DNA of 64,000 bases from Tyto alba (GCF_018691265.1 NW_024881321.1:20437698-20501697); one strand, 5' to 3'. Counted from the first letter of the stretch, positions 14,631 through 28,264 are shown. Made by a program: numbers and translations. Notes: generated by a model from the letters alone, not told the origin.

Positions 14631-15462
14631 CATAATTGCTTTGGAGTTCTTACATGTATTTATTCTTATCCAGAATAATGGCTTCAGGATTTCCCATAAG
14701 AAGCCTGAGACTTGAAAGATGATATATCAGGAAATTAAAACTTAAATGTCCCCAAGGAAAATGTTTCATTTGGGGATTTAGAGCAGGTTTTTACATTTTT
14801 GCTGTTTCTGAGGAATAACGTATATCTTTTGCATTGTTTATTGAATACTGTTATAGAATAAATTTTTTCCTGTAGTTTGTAATAAGAAACAAAATGAGGA
14901 TTTAAATAACAGAAAGAAGAAACAAGAAGATCAATTACAAACCTCAGAATGAAGAAAAAGAACTTCTTCAATTTATACCTTAGTTTTTTTAGTCACAACT
15001 TTGTAAAATATCTCTTTATATAATGGCCTAGAAAAGAAGAAAATTTTCATGACCTTTTCAGTTATATCATCAAAGGTGGAGATTTCCCTCCTTATTGAGC
15101 AGACAACTATGTATCCTTAAAGAGATTCATGACCCTTTATTAGGTGAGCAAGAGGCCTGAGCATATATGTAGACTATCTCTGTGACAGACTACACTGGTT
15201 TAAGCCTCCCTTTTGCTGATATTCTTGTTAAAACACCTAATGCAACCTAAGCTTATATTATTTTTGAGAAACCTTTCCATGTCCTTTGTAAGAGCAGCAA
15301 ACATCACTCACCCCAGTGACAGAGTTGCCATACGATTTCATCTTTGTCTCTATTGTTACTTATGAATCTCAACCCAGAGACTGCTCTGAAAAGGTCAAGG
15401 TACTATACACTGCACAGGTGTCTAACCCTTCCCTCCCCTCCCTAGAGGAAATAGAGCTTTGT

Positions 15463-15937
15463 TGTTGTGGTTTGAGCCTACACAGCAGCTAAACGCCCCG
15501 CAGTCGCTCACCCACCCTCTCCCCACTTGGCAATGGGGAGGGAATCAGAGGGGCAAAGGGAGACTTACGGGTTGAGATAAAAACAGTTTAATAACAGTAA
15601 CAGAACAATACGCTGACAGCAGTATCAACAGGTAATGTACAATACAGCTGCTCACCACCTGCTGACTGACACCTGTAACAACCCAACAAAGGCCCCACAG
15701 CCTCACTCCCAGAAGTGAGAGCCCCTCCTGGCCCACTCCTGCCTTTATATAGTGAGCACAATGTCACATGACATGGGATATCGGCCAATCCGGGCCCAGC
15801 CCTCCAGCTGTGCTCCCCCCGCCCCCACACACAGGTCAGGGCACTAGGACCTGGGGAGCCCCTGGGATGTCAGTGTGCTGCAGCACTCCTCCAGCTACCA
15901 AACCAACAGGAACTCTAGTCCAGCCCCAACCAGGACA
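15463..15937 (-). mobile_element. Solo LTR, group B (ERVL-like), complete
   Basis: The minus-strand element starts TGTCCTGGTTGGGGCTGG and ends CAAACCACAACA. The flanks TTTGT (15458-15462) and TTTAT (15938-15942) form a 5-bp target duplication with one change. A TATA box (TATATAAAGG, minus) lies at 15742-15751, with a CCAAT-type element just upstream of it in LTR orientation. An ATTAAA poly(A) signal is at 15587-15592. It closely resembles the copies at 22052 and 48691. No internal retroviral region adjoins it. Confidence 0.9.
15742..15751 (-). promoter_or_regulatory. TATA box of group B LTR
   Basis: On the minus strand it reads TATATAAAGG, at the same LTR position as the boxes at 22236-22245 and 48986-48995. 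It would direct transcription leftward out of the LTR if active. Confidence 0.55.
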
Positions 15938-18900
15938 TTTATGTATTGGCAATACCCAGGTTCTCCCATGGGATTGTTGGTCTTGGTTTATTTATTTTTT
16001 TTTCTATTACTCTTTTAGTCAAGAAAAAGTATAGTAGCTCTTGAAAAGTAAACACATTACTTTTCTGTAGATTTATCCTAAGCATTTATCCCATTTTTCT
16101 GTCATTCATAACTAAAGGACCACCAGTAAGCTTAGTGCAACTTCTTGGCCTTCATTAACCGCATTGTAGGTTTTCCCTCCTGAAAAGTCTTTCCTTCTTG
16201 TCTTATTCTGTGTCACTTCATGGATTAAGTACCTTAGAAAATGGGCAGTTTTGAAGAAGTAGATTATCCATTCACGGCTGCTTGTGTGCTTCCACACACC
16301 CACCCCCCTCATCCCCCCTTTCCTTTCTTTGCCTTTTCAGTGTAAGATGGAAAAGAACAAAGAGATTTGAAGGTAAGTCAAGCTAATCAGGTTGAATTCC
16401 CTTCACGTCAGAAATGCAGGAGTTAAATTCTGCAGTTCAGGCTCTGAAGTTGTTCCATAGATTGAGAAGTGTACGTTGAGGGGGAAAAATGGGGGGAAGC
16501 CAAGGAGAACATTCTTTTATGGCATTTTTGTAGCCTCTGGGAAAGGAAAGCATTGCTCTTTCAGAAGAGTCAGATTAGTGCTCTCCGTCAGGCACCTCAT
16601 CTGGAGAAACTTTTCCATGGCTGACTATAATCACTGTCATCTGGAAAAGAAAGGAAATGCTGTTTTTGTAATGAACTATATGATTAATTTGGAGCTGTCC
16701 AGCAGGGTGTGGTCTCATTGACAGCTTTTCATATCGGTGCAGCCACTCTTCCTTCAGTAATAAACCTCATGAGACGATATGGAAAGGCAATTGTTAGTGC
16801 TGTGTGGTTTATGTAAAATATGAACATGATATCAAGGATAAAGTTGCCTGAACAGTGAAAGCAGAGAAAAGCACATGGGCTTTGTTTCTAAGAGCTTGCA
16901 CATCATCGTGCTTGTGTGCTTTAGGCATGGAAGGAGATCCATTGAATTAATTGTGACTATATATATCTATATCGATACATATCTTATAAAGATAAGAATG
17001 TACTGGGATTCAGTTTTATTATTACTGTTACTTAGCTATTATCTTTATGAACAACCTAGAGGACACTATTGATTTAATTTTCCTCAATTCAATAGTGCTT
17101 TACACTTAGATAATTCCACTCTTCATCACCAGGCTAGTGAGAGAGGGGAACAGTTCAAATAGATTTGTTATTTAATCTAGTCACGATCAGATTTTTTTGC
17201 CCTTGCACACAGAGAATAGTGTCTTACTCCACCATTTCCCAAATACAACAGATCATAAATAGTGTAGGTACAATTCAGCAAAGTTTTGTACTGTAACATT
17301 GCTACAGGTTTAATACCTCTCTTCTGAAAATAAACAGAATCTTGTTTTATGTATTTGGCAACACTGAAACAAATCTGGTGTTTCTATAATACCAAGAGAG
17401 AATTATTCTCTGACAGTGTTCCGATACAGTGACACTACCTGCTAAATACACTATTTCTGAATTTAGTGATTCATACAGTGTTACAAAAAAAGCAACACAT
17501 TTAATATTCTGCAAGCTAGGTGTTCTTGAAAGAGAAGAATAGAGAGAATATTGTTATAAGAAAAATAAAATATTGTTCATTTTATAGCTGACTGAAGTGT
17601 CCCAACTTCTGCTAGAGCCGTGTTGCATAAGATTTCTGGACATTTATTTAATTTGTCAGTCTAAACCTAACAAAAACTCAAAATGCATACAGTACATGTC
17701 CATTTTATATCATAATCTCATCTTAAATTTTACTGCACATAGACGAGCATGCATTTAAAATAAATGAGATTCAATTTCTAATGAGCTTTTAGAAATTCAG
17801 AGTTTAAATGACATAAGTTTCATGGGTAGATTCTAATTTTTAGAAAACTTTTTTTTTTCTCTCTTCAGTACAAAAAGAAATTCTGAAATGTAAGAGGTCA
17901 AGTGAAAGCTGTGTTGAGAGGTAGTAAAATGGAGTCTGAATATTCTGTGGACTATGTAGGTACATCTCTGCACCCCCCCCCAGAGCCATGCTGGAGTTAA
18001 TACACACATGCACAGCTGGAGGATTAGAGACTCAAATCATGACAGGGCTAATTCTTAACAACTTAGTCTATATTCCACAACACAGCTACACACTTGGTCC
18101 TGCAAGAGTGGTTCTGAACAGACATTTAAGACTGTAGAAGTGTTTCTAACTATATGAATGATTTGGAAGCATGAGGAAAGGAATTTTTGGCCTCCATACA
18201 CTTTTGTTATATTGATCAAAATTTGCAGAAATGTTCAAATCAGAATTTCTGCATTTTAACATTGTTATCTAGAGATGTGGATTCACTTTGTCTGTAGACT
18301 GAAATAATAACACAAATTACGTTTATTTTTAAAGAAAAAATGGATAGATACCACTGAAACTATGATCATTTAATGACAGTTATGTAGATAATTTTTATTA
18401 TAGTTCTGCTGGATGTTTGAGCTAACTGACATGAACATAAACACTGGATTCTTAACTTTCACCCAATTATATGATCCCACAATTTAGCCCTGAGGTTGCC
18501 ATCCAAAACAGATTAGACCAAACTATTTTTACTGCTTTCCTAACACTGATGATAATATTAAAGATTAATATTTTCTAGAGGAAAAAAAGAAGAAAAAATT
18601 GATTTTTTAAAGTTAGTTATCATGAAAGCAAATCTTTTTACCTATTAGGAGAAGACACAGAAAGAGGAACTAAATATTATATTTTAAACTATTTCATCTT
18701 TCTAGAGTTATGAATTTTGACAGCATCTTCCATTTTATTTAATTTTTCCTTCATTGAGTCACCTAATCATAGGGTTGTCTTGTCGTAACATTACCTCTAA
18801 ATATGCAGTGTCAGTAACTTAGGCTTCTGAGTATTTTTTGCTGGACAATTTAAATCAGTGATGTAAACTTGGGAGGTAATCGTCAGATGCTTTATCTCAT

Positions 18901-21900
18901 GTATGTTTTCATTTAAGTATAGGTGAGTTATTTTATATTTGAACTAACTTATTTTAGTCAAGACAGGCAAGGGAGCTGATGGGACTTAATTCAAACTCTT
19001 GTAACAGATGGCTTTTACAGTAAAAATAATTAACAATTTCTCACTATCACTATCATTGTCTTCCAGGCTTACCATCCCCTTCAGATGAATGACGACATCT
19101 CATTCACAAGAACACAATGCAATATCCATAAGCAAAGTTTACAGTAATTGTTTTGCAGAAGTAGTTTGAGTAGTGTTGAGGGAGAAATACTTCAGGCATG
19201 AAGAAACTGTATTAGCTAATGCCTCATTGTTTCTCATAAAATTTAGTTTTTAAGAGGATGTCTGTAAACATTAATCCAAAAGCATCAAGACTCGTGAGTA
19301 CCATATTATGTATTATTTTGTCTTCTATCAATCTCCTAGCAGTGCTGACTGCTATTTATAGAGTGCCATCTAAACTTTTTAGTAGCTTCATTTCTACGTA
19401 AAGGCTGAAGCATTTGGTCTTTAGCTTTATTGTGCTCTGAAAGTCAGTGAGTATTTTAATATGAATTGATGATTTTACAAGATACATGGAGTTTGGTACT
19501 TTATAACAATTATCACTATAGGAAAGATCAGTACAAAAATTGACACAATACAGTCATGTTCGACTACTAAAGTGATGTCATGCTCATAAAAGCTCAAGTA
19601 CTTCTGCATGGAAATGTACTGTGCAGGCTAGTTACATCTTAAAATCTACCTAACACCAGCCTGGTGCTTATTCTACTTCTATGAAGCTGTTAATATGATT
19701 GTAATATTTATACTTTTATATTTATTATCATTCTCCATTAGAAACAGAACTCCCTCTTTTGTTCTCTTAAGACAATTGTATTTAAAACTGTGTTTTTGTA
19801 ACTCTTTTACAATTACTGAATTAGAAGACATCTGCTGGAGCTAATCTAGGTCATCTCTTTACTGACCTTGAAGGATTTGGAGAATCTAAAACTTCAAAGA
19901 ATCTAAAATATTTTAATTGCTCCCTTATCTTCCTTCTGCTTCATCTGTAATAAAGCTTTCAGTCTAAATAATTTATCTCCTACCAACTTAGCCAGTTTCC
20001 AAACCTTGGTTTACTGAAAGAGTTTACTTGCAATATTCCCTTTAAGTGTCAGGTGATACCTGAGATCTACTTTGCATAATCAGAGAGAGGCAGAGAGTTT
20101 ACAGTCCAGAAAAAAAAAACTGAAGTCATCATTATTCTAGCATAAGAGATTGACAAAGGAGAGCTGAAGGAATAATGAATTAAATGAATTATAGGATATA
20201 GATAACTAATAATAATAAGGCTAAGACCATATTTGACATTCATGGACCTCTGAACATTTTCAGAATTCTTTTGCACCCTCTAGCCAACCAGGGAAGCATT
20301 GAAAGTCCATAGGAAACATTTCCTAGTGGCTGTGTACATGTCTACTCAGCTCTTGGCATAGTCCTCAAACCCTTATACCTGAGCTTGCAGTGGGGATTCT
20401 CACGTTGTTTATTTAATTCTAGGAATAGAGCCAGTAATGCTTTCAAAAGCAGGACTAGAAAAAAGCAGGGGGATGAAGAAGTTATCTACTCCCTCATATC
20501 TGGAAGCCTATTGTCTAGACCACCCACCCAGACAGTGATAAATGATGGTTCAGTTATTTCCTCTGCCCAGGACAGACTGCTAGTTGGAAGGTATGTTGTC
20601 CACCTCCTAAAACAACTGTTTTGCAGCTGAGTTGTGAAGTCTCTAAGGTTGAAGCCATTCCATTTAAAAAAAAAATTTCAGGACACCAAGATAATCCTTC
20701 TTAGATAAAACATATCCAAACTACTAAAAACCATATATCTTTTGAATGTGTATTAGTTTTTTGGTGATACATAAAGCCTTAAACTTAAACTGCCTTAAAC
20801 TGTAGGTCCATCTTTCCAACTTACCATCTTTTAACTTTCCCAGTTCATTATTTCTTTTCTCATCTTCCTTTTGCTCTTCAGGCTTTCTTGTCTTATTTTC
20901 TTTATTTCATGTATACGTTTATCAGTTTGCCAAGCAATGGTTGTTCGTGATGACAGTCACATCTGTATATTCACTCTTTGTGTCTCCTATTTAAGCTGTT
21001 CTTATCATGACAGTAAAAAATTAGCCCTTTAATAACTGGCCCATGGTGCCATATTGTTATAATATATATATACCTCATCTTCAGTTTATATGTAACGACA
21101 ACTAAGATTATGTCAAAATGGTGGGTTTATACAGTGCATTATAATTGTGTGATGTAAGGCCATGTCTTAGTTCCTGGTAGCTTCTGGATGGGTACCTTGT
21201 CTCTTGACTGATGTTGGGATAAGAATTTGTTATGTATCATAGGAGAGCTACTTGGGAGCTGAGCTGGGTATACATGAGCTATGAAGTGAATTATTAAGAG
21301 CGAGGACTGCTTTACAGAATGCATCAATTGTAATTTAAAATTAATCAAAACAAAAAGAACAATTTACAGCCTCACTTAGCTAGTGTGCATGAAGCTGTGT
21401 AAATGAAGTTAACAGAAGTGAAAATGTAGCCTTGACCTTACTGCCTTGACACCAAGGTTGGTAGTGCTTTACCTTAACTAGGAATTAACAGCAGGAGAGA
21501 TCATGTATGTATACATTTGTTAAAGACAAAAAATAAAACAAACTAACTGCTAATAACATTCCCTGCAAAACCAAATATTCATCAGGAATGTTTTGTTTTG
21601 CCTTGTAAAAAAATAATGAAATAATTAAATTATATTTCTTTTTGAATGTTTTTGATCATGCTATCAATTATTCACCAAAATAAAAAACTTTTCATAACAC
21701 ACAATGCAATCACATACTATACTTGGACATCTCTTTGTGTTAATTATAAGACACATGCTAAACATTTGAGCATATAAACACACCAAAATAGATTATTCAG
21801 CAAATATATGAATTAAAACATTTATAAGCTGCATGATGAAAAACACTGGAATAGAATAGAAAACGTTTAATTTTTGAAGCTATGGACCAAATGAACACAT

Positions 21901-22051
21901 GATACATCCTGCAATGATGGACCATGGACAGAGGGAATGATATCTGTGTGCATATGTCTTTGACCAAGGAAGAGGATTGTAAATAACTAGAATGTATTAG
22001 AAATATGTAACGTGAACATAACATAAATGATATGGAATAAGGGGTGTATAC
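15938..22051. other. AT-rich DNA, no gene; one possible conserved non-coding block
   Basis: No gene or transposon was recognised. The segment at about 16480-16860 is less repetitive and more balanced in composition than its surroundings. It is listed among the findings as a possible conserved non-coding block. A short run of C lies near 17975. Confidence 0.55.
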
Positions 22052-22235
22052 TCACCTGATTGGGGCTGGACTAGAGTTCCCGTTGGTCTGGCAGCGGGAG
22101 GAGCTGCAGCCCCCTGAGACCCCAGGGGCTCCCCAGGTCCCAGTGCCCTCACCTGTGTGCGGGGGCGGGGGGAGCACAGCTGGAGGGCTGGGCCCCGATT
22201 GGCCGATATCCCATGTCATGTGACATTGTGCTCAC

Positions 22236-22245
22236 TATATAAAGG
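22236..22245 (+). promoter_or_regulatory. TATA box of group B LTR
   Basis: TATATAAAGG lies about 185 bp inside the LTR, followed 165 bp later by an ATTAAA signal. This is a normal U3-R-U5 layout. Confidence 0.55.
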
Positions 22246-22410
22246 CAGGAGTGGGCCAGGAGGGGCTCTCACTTCTGGGAGTGTTGCTGTGGGGCCTTTG
22301 TGTTTGGGATTGCTGGCCTGGAGCAGGTGGGTGTTGGTCAGTAGGTAGTGAGCAGCTGTATTGTACATTACCTGCTGATACTGCTGTCAGTGTATTGTTC
22401 TGTTACTGTT

Positions 22411-22416
22411 ATTAAA
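22411..22416 (+). terminator. LTR polyadenylation signal ATTAAA
   Basis: ATTAAA occurs in a block shared by group B and the 51692 LTR (copies at 15587 minus, 48815 minus and 52145 plus). Confidence 0.55.
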
Positions 22417-22539
22417 CTGTTTTTATCTCAACCCGTGAGTCTCCCTTTGCCCCTCTGATTCCCTCCCCATTGCCAAGTGGGGGAGGGTGGGTGAGCGACT
22501 GTGGGGTGTTTAGCTGCTGACCAGGCTCAAACGACGACA

Positions 22540-22950
22540 CAGTGAGGGGCTCAAAACTGAGCACAGTATTCGAGGTGTGGCCTCAATAGTGCTGAGTACA
22601 GGGGGGACAATCACTTCCCTGGTGCTGCTGGCCACACTATTTCTGATATAGTCCAGGATGCTATTGGCCTTCTTGGCCACCTGGGCACACTGCTGGCTCA
22701 TATTCAGCTGGCTGCCAACCAACACCCCCAGGTCTTTTTCCACTGTGCAGCTTTCTAGCCACTCTTCCCCAGACCTGTAGAATTGCATGGGGTTGTTTTG
22801 ATCTAAGTGTAGGACGTAGCACTGAGTTTTACTGAACCTCATACAATTGATCACAGCCCATTGATCCTGCCTGTCCAGATCCCTGTGTGAAGCCTTCCTA
22901 CACTCAAGTAGATCAACACTCCTGCCCACATCCCACTTGACCTTATCAGT
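22540..22950 (-). mobile_element. CR1 LINE fragment, RT C-terminal part
   Basis: On the minus strand the sequence encodes a long stretch nearly identical to the CR1 at 12705-12995, including [18 protein letters not shown] and [19 protein letters not shown]. It is therefore the same CR1 subfamily in the opposite orientation. The frame stays open from about 22929 across the junction and into the LTR. The element is cut at 22540 inside coding sequence, so its 3' UTR and terminal motif are missing. Its 5' side fades near 22950 in the segment that corresponds to 12615-12660 of the other copy. Confidence 0.9.
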
Positions 22951-23601
22951 CTTGAGGTATTTAAAAAGTTGTTGTCCCTCAACTGGAGTTACAGTCTTTT
23001 AAACTGTGATATAGTATTTTTTTATGTGCTTTTTAGTTTTTTTTTTTTTGTTTGTTTTTTTTTTTTTTTTTTTTCTCCTTCTTGAGGATACATCTGTAGG
23101 TAACCTTCTTCAGGAAATAGTTGATAAATCCTGATGATGAAAATAACCCCCTGGCTTTCCCATTCAGACTCCTAATTTCTAGGATAGTTCAGGATTTTAG
23201 GTTTCCTTCTGCCTAGGTCATCAATTCCCTGGCTGGCACTTTCAAGTTTTCTTGATTTCCTCTCTAATGTGCCTGAACTTAGATTTTAGATTTCCCTCGG
23301 ATTGCCAGGTGTCTAGAAATCAGAAATTACAGGTTTTAACTTCAAAATTTCTAAGGTTTTTCTGTGTGTTTAGCTTTTAAACTTAGTCTTGAAAGCTTTT
23401 AGATAAATTTATGTGTGTGTGGACATATTTGAAGAGCGTGGATATTTTTATACATATAACAATAGAAAGTTGTTTTCAGGTATCACATGAGAGTATTGGA
23501 AGCATTTATCTAGCCTGCGTTTACAACAGGAATGACCACAAGAACAACCATGCTCCTGGAGTCAGAGGCAGCTGTTCATTATATAAATAATGTATCTGGA
23601 T

Positions 23602-23625
23602 AAAAAAAAAAAAAAAAAAAAAAAA
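23602..23625. repeat. Poly-A tract, 24 bp
   Basis: Uninterrupted A run with no SINE or retrocopy recognised upstream. Confidence 0.8.
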
Positions 23626-26101
23626 GTGGGACACAAGTTGTGAAGTTATGCCTTTAGGTTTGAAAAAGATTTTCTGGCAAGTTAGGAAATCTGGAAAGCT
23701 CCACGAGAAGCATCAAACTGTGCTGAGATCTCAGGGCTCTTCTGTTATTTATTTACATCTGAATCAAATCCCATTGTAATTCTCCTGAGGGTAATCATTT
23801 TCAATGTGCAAATCAGATAACAATAAATCAACCAATACACCATACAGAGGTCCTTAACATAGCAATGTGGATCGCATGAAAATAATTTTATTGAAGCCAG
23901 GACCCAATAAAAGAGCTAAGACCAGAGTAGATACTGTACTTACTTTTAATTACATAGAACTCTGTCTTAAATTACCCAAACTACAGAATTTCTCAAAGTT
24001 ATGAATCATTTATAGCTTCCTCTGTCTTGGGTCAATGAACACTATAGCTGCATTCTTGTCACTCCCATAACATTTTCTCTCACTAATGTATCTTTTTTAG
24101 ATTATCACTTCAGGACAGATTCAGTTTTCTCTTATTGAACTTAATGGTAAGCAATGGATGTACAGAATATTTTAAATAAAAAATAAAGTTCTTTGCAGAT
24201 ATACATTTGTAAATGATCTTTTTTTTTTTTTTTTTTCCCCAAACTTTTGTTCTCAGGAATGCTGAGCACAAAAATGAGGTAGAATCCTCATAACAGATGT
24301 GTTCTTGGCTCCAGCTAACTATTCACATAGGAGAAATATATTTTCATTTTGAATGCAGGATATTGGGTTGTTTCTGCTTAAGGCACATTTACAGTTTAAG
24401 TATTTGCAGGATCCTCTTAAGCTGTATTTTGCCTCAGCACTTGTTAGTGGCTGTTTTTCTCAGCAAAACACTGCAATGAAAATTAATGTATTCTACGAAT
24501 ATGTAGTATGAGACACAAAACCAATTCAATTCTGGTATTAATCTGTGTGTCGAGGGTTTGTCAGTCCATGCATAAGCATATGTGTTTAATTTTTTTCAGA
24601 TGGCATCCACAGATAAGATGGGCATTTAGAGTGTGAAGCTGTTAAAAACAATTACTTCTTATTGTATTGAATAGAATTCAGACACGTGAATATTCAGTCC
24701 TCTACTGTGTTGCAGATCCTTCTTACATATTGAAAAATGGTTCTAAAGGTGACATAACCAGCAACTTAGAAATTTCATGCCAGGGGGATCCTAATATTTC
24801 ATGAAACAGATATAACGTGCTGTCCAATTTGTTGCTTATGAGCATAGGCAATCTTACTGTAAAAAAAGGACTATGACAGGATGTTCCTTGCATTTTCAAT
24901 AAGCACTCAGGTATTGCAAAGGCTAAGGAGGCTAAGGACTCCTTTGATAGTTTTACCCCAAACATAGTGCTTTAAGATAAACTGTGCATTCATAAGCTTC
25001 AGTCAGTCTACTACATGACAGTGAATTTCATTAACTTTTTGAACCAATGCCAGAAAGATGTGTGAGATTCCTCTTTGTGGGCATCAGGACTCTCTATTAA
25101 CTTAGATATTGACAGTAGTTATAGGAAGTCATACGGGCAGCTCAAGAGTAGCTACCATAGGTTCAATATTCCCTCAGTCTTTAAGACTTCATTTCGCTTT
25201 TGTAATTGTGGATACCAGCTGGAGGACAGAGGCCCCAAATACTCTACATCACAAAGAAGGCAAGGATTCATATTTCACATACTGTGAATATGGCTTTACT
25301 TATTTTCAACTGCAACAGAGTTCTTGTATACCAGTTGGTAGTGTTTCATAATGTACTGGGGCAATGTAGAAACTTCAGATTTACATGAGACTTACTCTTT
25401 GCAGTACTGATATTTTGCAAGTTACATATAAGTTTCTTTGAGGCTAAGGGAACAAAACACATGCTTGTGAATAGTACTGCAGTGATTAATCTTCTCTGGC
25501 ATTTGATATGAGTTTAAATAACTGAAAATCAAAAGTTCAATAGCCTAGCTGTAGGACTGAACTCCAGCCTGTAATTTAAGTCAAGTGTGTGTGACACAGG
25601 AACCAAAGCTCATTCAGATAAATCACTATATATGGCGATTAATATTTGATGAAGTACAGAACAGTCATAGAAAGGACAAAGTAGAAGGCCATTACCAGTG
25701 CCACAAATAATTTACAGATTGTTTTGTATGACTACCCTCATACTTCATACTTAGAGTCAAACCTTCAAATTAATTTGCACTAGAAGATAAGGTATAAAGA
25801 ATCTGGCTTGATTTTAATCATAACAGAAGGAACAAGAAGAGTACTTACTGTCACAGAATCTGGAAGAATCTACCTACAAATGAGATAACTTCATTTTTAC
25901 TCTCAAATGGTAGCTTAAATACTTATGCCAGGTGTGCCAATTATCATATCTAACAGTTGTAAAACTATTTTCTGCAGGGTTTTGTTCAGGAACTATGGAA
26001 ATTAAAAATCTTTTTTCTTCCTTTAAAGGTGTTTTTCACTCACCATAAATAAAGTAAATATCCATGATATAGAAAATAAGTAACTCTCATACCATCTGAC
26101 C

Positions 26102-26127
26102 AAAAAAAAAAAAAAAAAAAAAAAAAA
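26102..26127. repeat. Poly-A tract, 26 bp
   Basis: Uninterrupted A run with no recognisable retrocopy body next to it. Confidence 0.8.
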
Positions 26128-28262
26128 GAAATGTAAAATACAGAATTGGGAAATACAGGAATATAGCTTTTTATATTTTTTTTTTCTTTCAAATTGATTA
26201 TGTTGACTTTTTTATTACTCTCCTGAAAGTATTATAAGGGCTAAGATATTCAAAATGTCATCCACCAACTCCACTTGTGTTTTCCTAACTGTCTTTGAGT
26301 TCTGGCCTACTTTTTATTACACTTATAAAGGCTTTGGGACACAGGAGTAAAACAAATTATTGTGCCCAGATCTTGACTATTAAAGTCAAGCCTATTATAT
26401 AATTGTGTTAATAGGTATATCCAACTCCATCTGGAAGCAGTTATGTTCCTTGTCTCCACTTATATTGGTGAAAGACTGCTCCAGAATTTTGCTCCTCTCA
26501 AGATAATTAGAATCTTGTTCTAATTTCCAGTGAAAGATTAGTCATGGCCAGTTCATACTAATTGCTTTTCTACCATTATTCCTTTACCATTGATATATCC
26601 AAGGAGAATAACAGCGTTGTCTCTAAACCAGAATCTCCTTTCTGTTTTTATCTGTTCTTCAAGGTGAGTCATTTTACAAAGTAACAATAGCACATTTGCA
26701 AGGCACATATTGTGCATTATTTTAACAGTGGCACAGATTCATACAATGTCAATCAACTTACTTTAATTTTTATGACAATCAGTGTAACCTGGGTGAGGAT
26801 ATAAATTCCATCATCATACAATCAAAGTTATTGTTATAAAGTGGCAACTCTGAAGCAGGTTAATGAACAAGTGATTTAAACTGAAGTAAATACAGTTTTG
26901 ATTTAGGTTCTATTGAAAATTTAATCTAGTATGCAGGGAAGCAGCCCACAATCTTGGCTAGAGAAGTGTAATAGAGCATGATAGCAACCTTAATTGAGTT
27001 ATGATAGCTGACAACCCTAATGGGAAAGTTACTACTTGTCCAGGAGTCTTCCTGTGGACATTCTCCTGTTTCTTTTGACTGCTCTTTCTGGAAAGCTGGA
27101 TGGTCTTGCAGAATCATAATTTGTTGCTCTTGAAGACCTGGAGTGATCTAAAAGTATTTAGTTACTTATATATGGCTACCTATATATAAGCTTTCTAACA
27201 GTATTTTTCTGCTTGTGTTGTATACAGAGGTGCTTAAAGGAGAAAGTTATCTTGGACAGTGTCATACAAAAAATAGCATTGAAGTGAGAACACTGGAAAA
27301 AGAAGAGAGTTTGCAAGCTTATAGGCTGGACTTGATGAGTGTGTGGAACATAACTTGTGATAGAGGGAAATTATGGATGTGGGGTTCCCAGTCTTGTGAT
27401 TTCATTTCTGGTTAGTAGGCATAATTCTACTGTCTCCAGTCTCTACTCAGTCAGAGTAGCTCCTAAATTGGTCTGTGGAATATTTAATTAATATCTTACT
27501 TTTCTTGCATTAAAGTAGTTATCAGATTGGTTTAAAATAATCCTTTCCAGAAAATCTACTACCCTGTCATTGTCCATGACCTGTTCCAAACACTTCAGGA
27601 GAAGGGGCAAAAAACTCTACCTTCTATCAAAAAAGTCAGAGATCAAGTTAGGCTCTGAAGTATAGCATCCATTTATATGGTCCCCATTGTGTATTTAAAG
27701 GATGAGTTTTTCTATCCCTTGTGTACCCTTGGTTCATAAACATCTCTGATCCTTTTTTTCCAAGTCTTGATAAGTTCTGGATATCTTGTGGCAATTCTGC
27801 ACTATGTGAGAAAGTATCTATTGTTACAAATCTACATATCCTCTCATTTTGCCATTAGTCTGTTTTAAAAATAGGAAAAAAAAATAAACCAAATATCCTC
27901 TCTTTTTTTCCTGTACTACTTATCACATTGTATGTGTTTATTCAGTCTATTATTCATTAACATTTGATGGGAATTTTCTCAGTCTTTTTGGAGTTTCTTT
28001 TCATTAACATTTTTCCTCAGCCACAATTATTATCACAACCAGATTGTTACTGTGATTGTAACTTTATCCATATTAAGATCATGAAGAACATAGCACAGTA
28101 TTTGTAGTGAAGAAAGACTCTTAGTTTAAAGAATACATTATAATATTCTATAATCATAATGTTCTTTGATTCCTCAGACCTTCTAAAATTGTGTTGGCTT
28201 TTAAAACACTATTACACATTGGGAAGACATTTTCAATAAACTGACAATTGAACTGAATCTTT

Positions 28263-28264
<2 letters not shown>

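Larger units (their letters stand above)
13260..15462. other. AT-rich spacer with simple repeats, no gene
   Basis: It holds an A20 run at 13391-13410 and a (TTTTG)n-type simple repeat ending in poly-T at about 14586-14630. No gene was recognised. Confidence 0.6.
22052..22539 (+). mobile_element. Solo LTR, group B (ERVL-like), joined to CR1
   Basis: The plus-strand copy of the 15463 and 48691 LTRs has a TATA box TATATAAAGG at 22236-22245 and an ATTAAA signal at 22411-22416. Its 3' end reads ACGACGACA where the sisters read CCACAACA. Its first eight bases (TCACCTGA) differ at four places from the expected TGTCCTGG, so the 5' edge is either mutated or trimmed. The flanks TATAC (left) and CAGTG (right) do not match, unlike every other LTR in the window. 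The right flank is CR1 sequence on the minus strand. The left flank is not CR1. Confidence 0.85.

Noticed and set aside
15463..22539. A completed inversion between the two inverted group B LTRs
   Set aside because: The 15463 LTR keeps near-matching flanks on its two sides (TTTGT/TTTAT), which an inversion through it would have separated.
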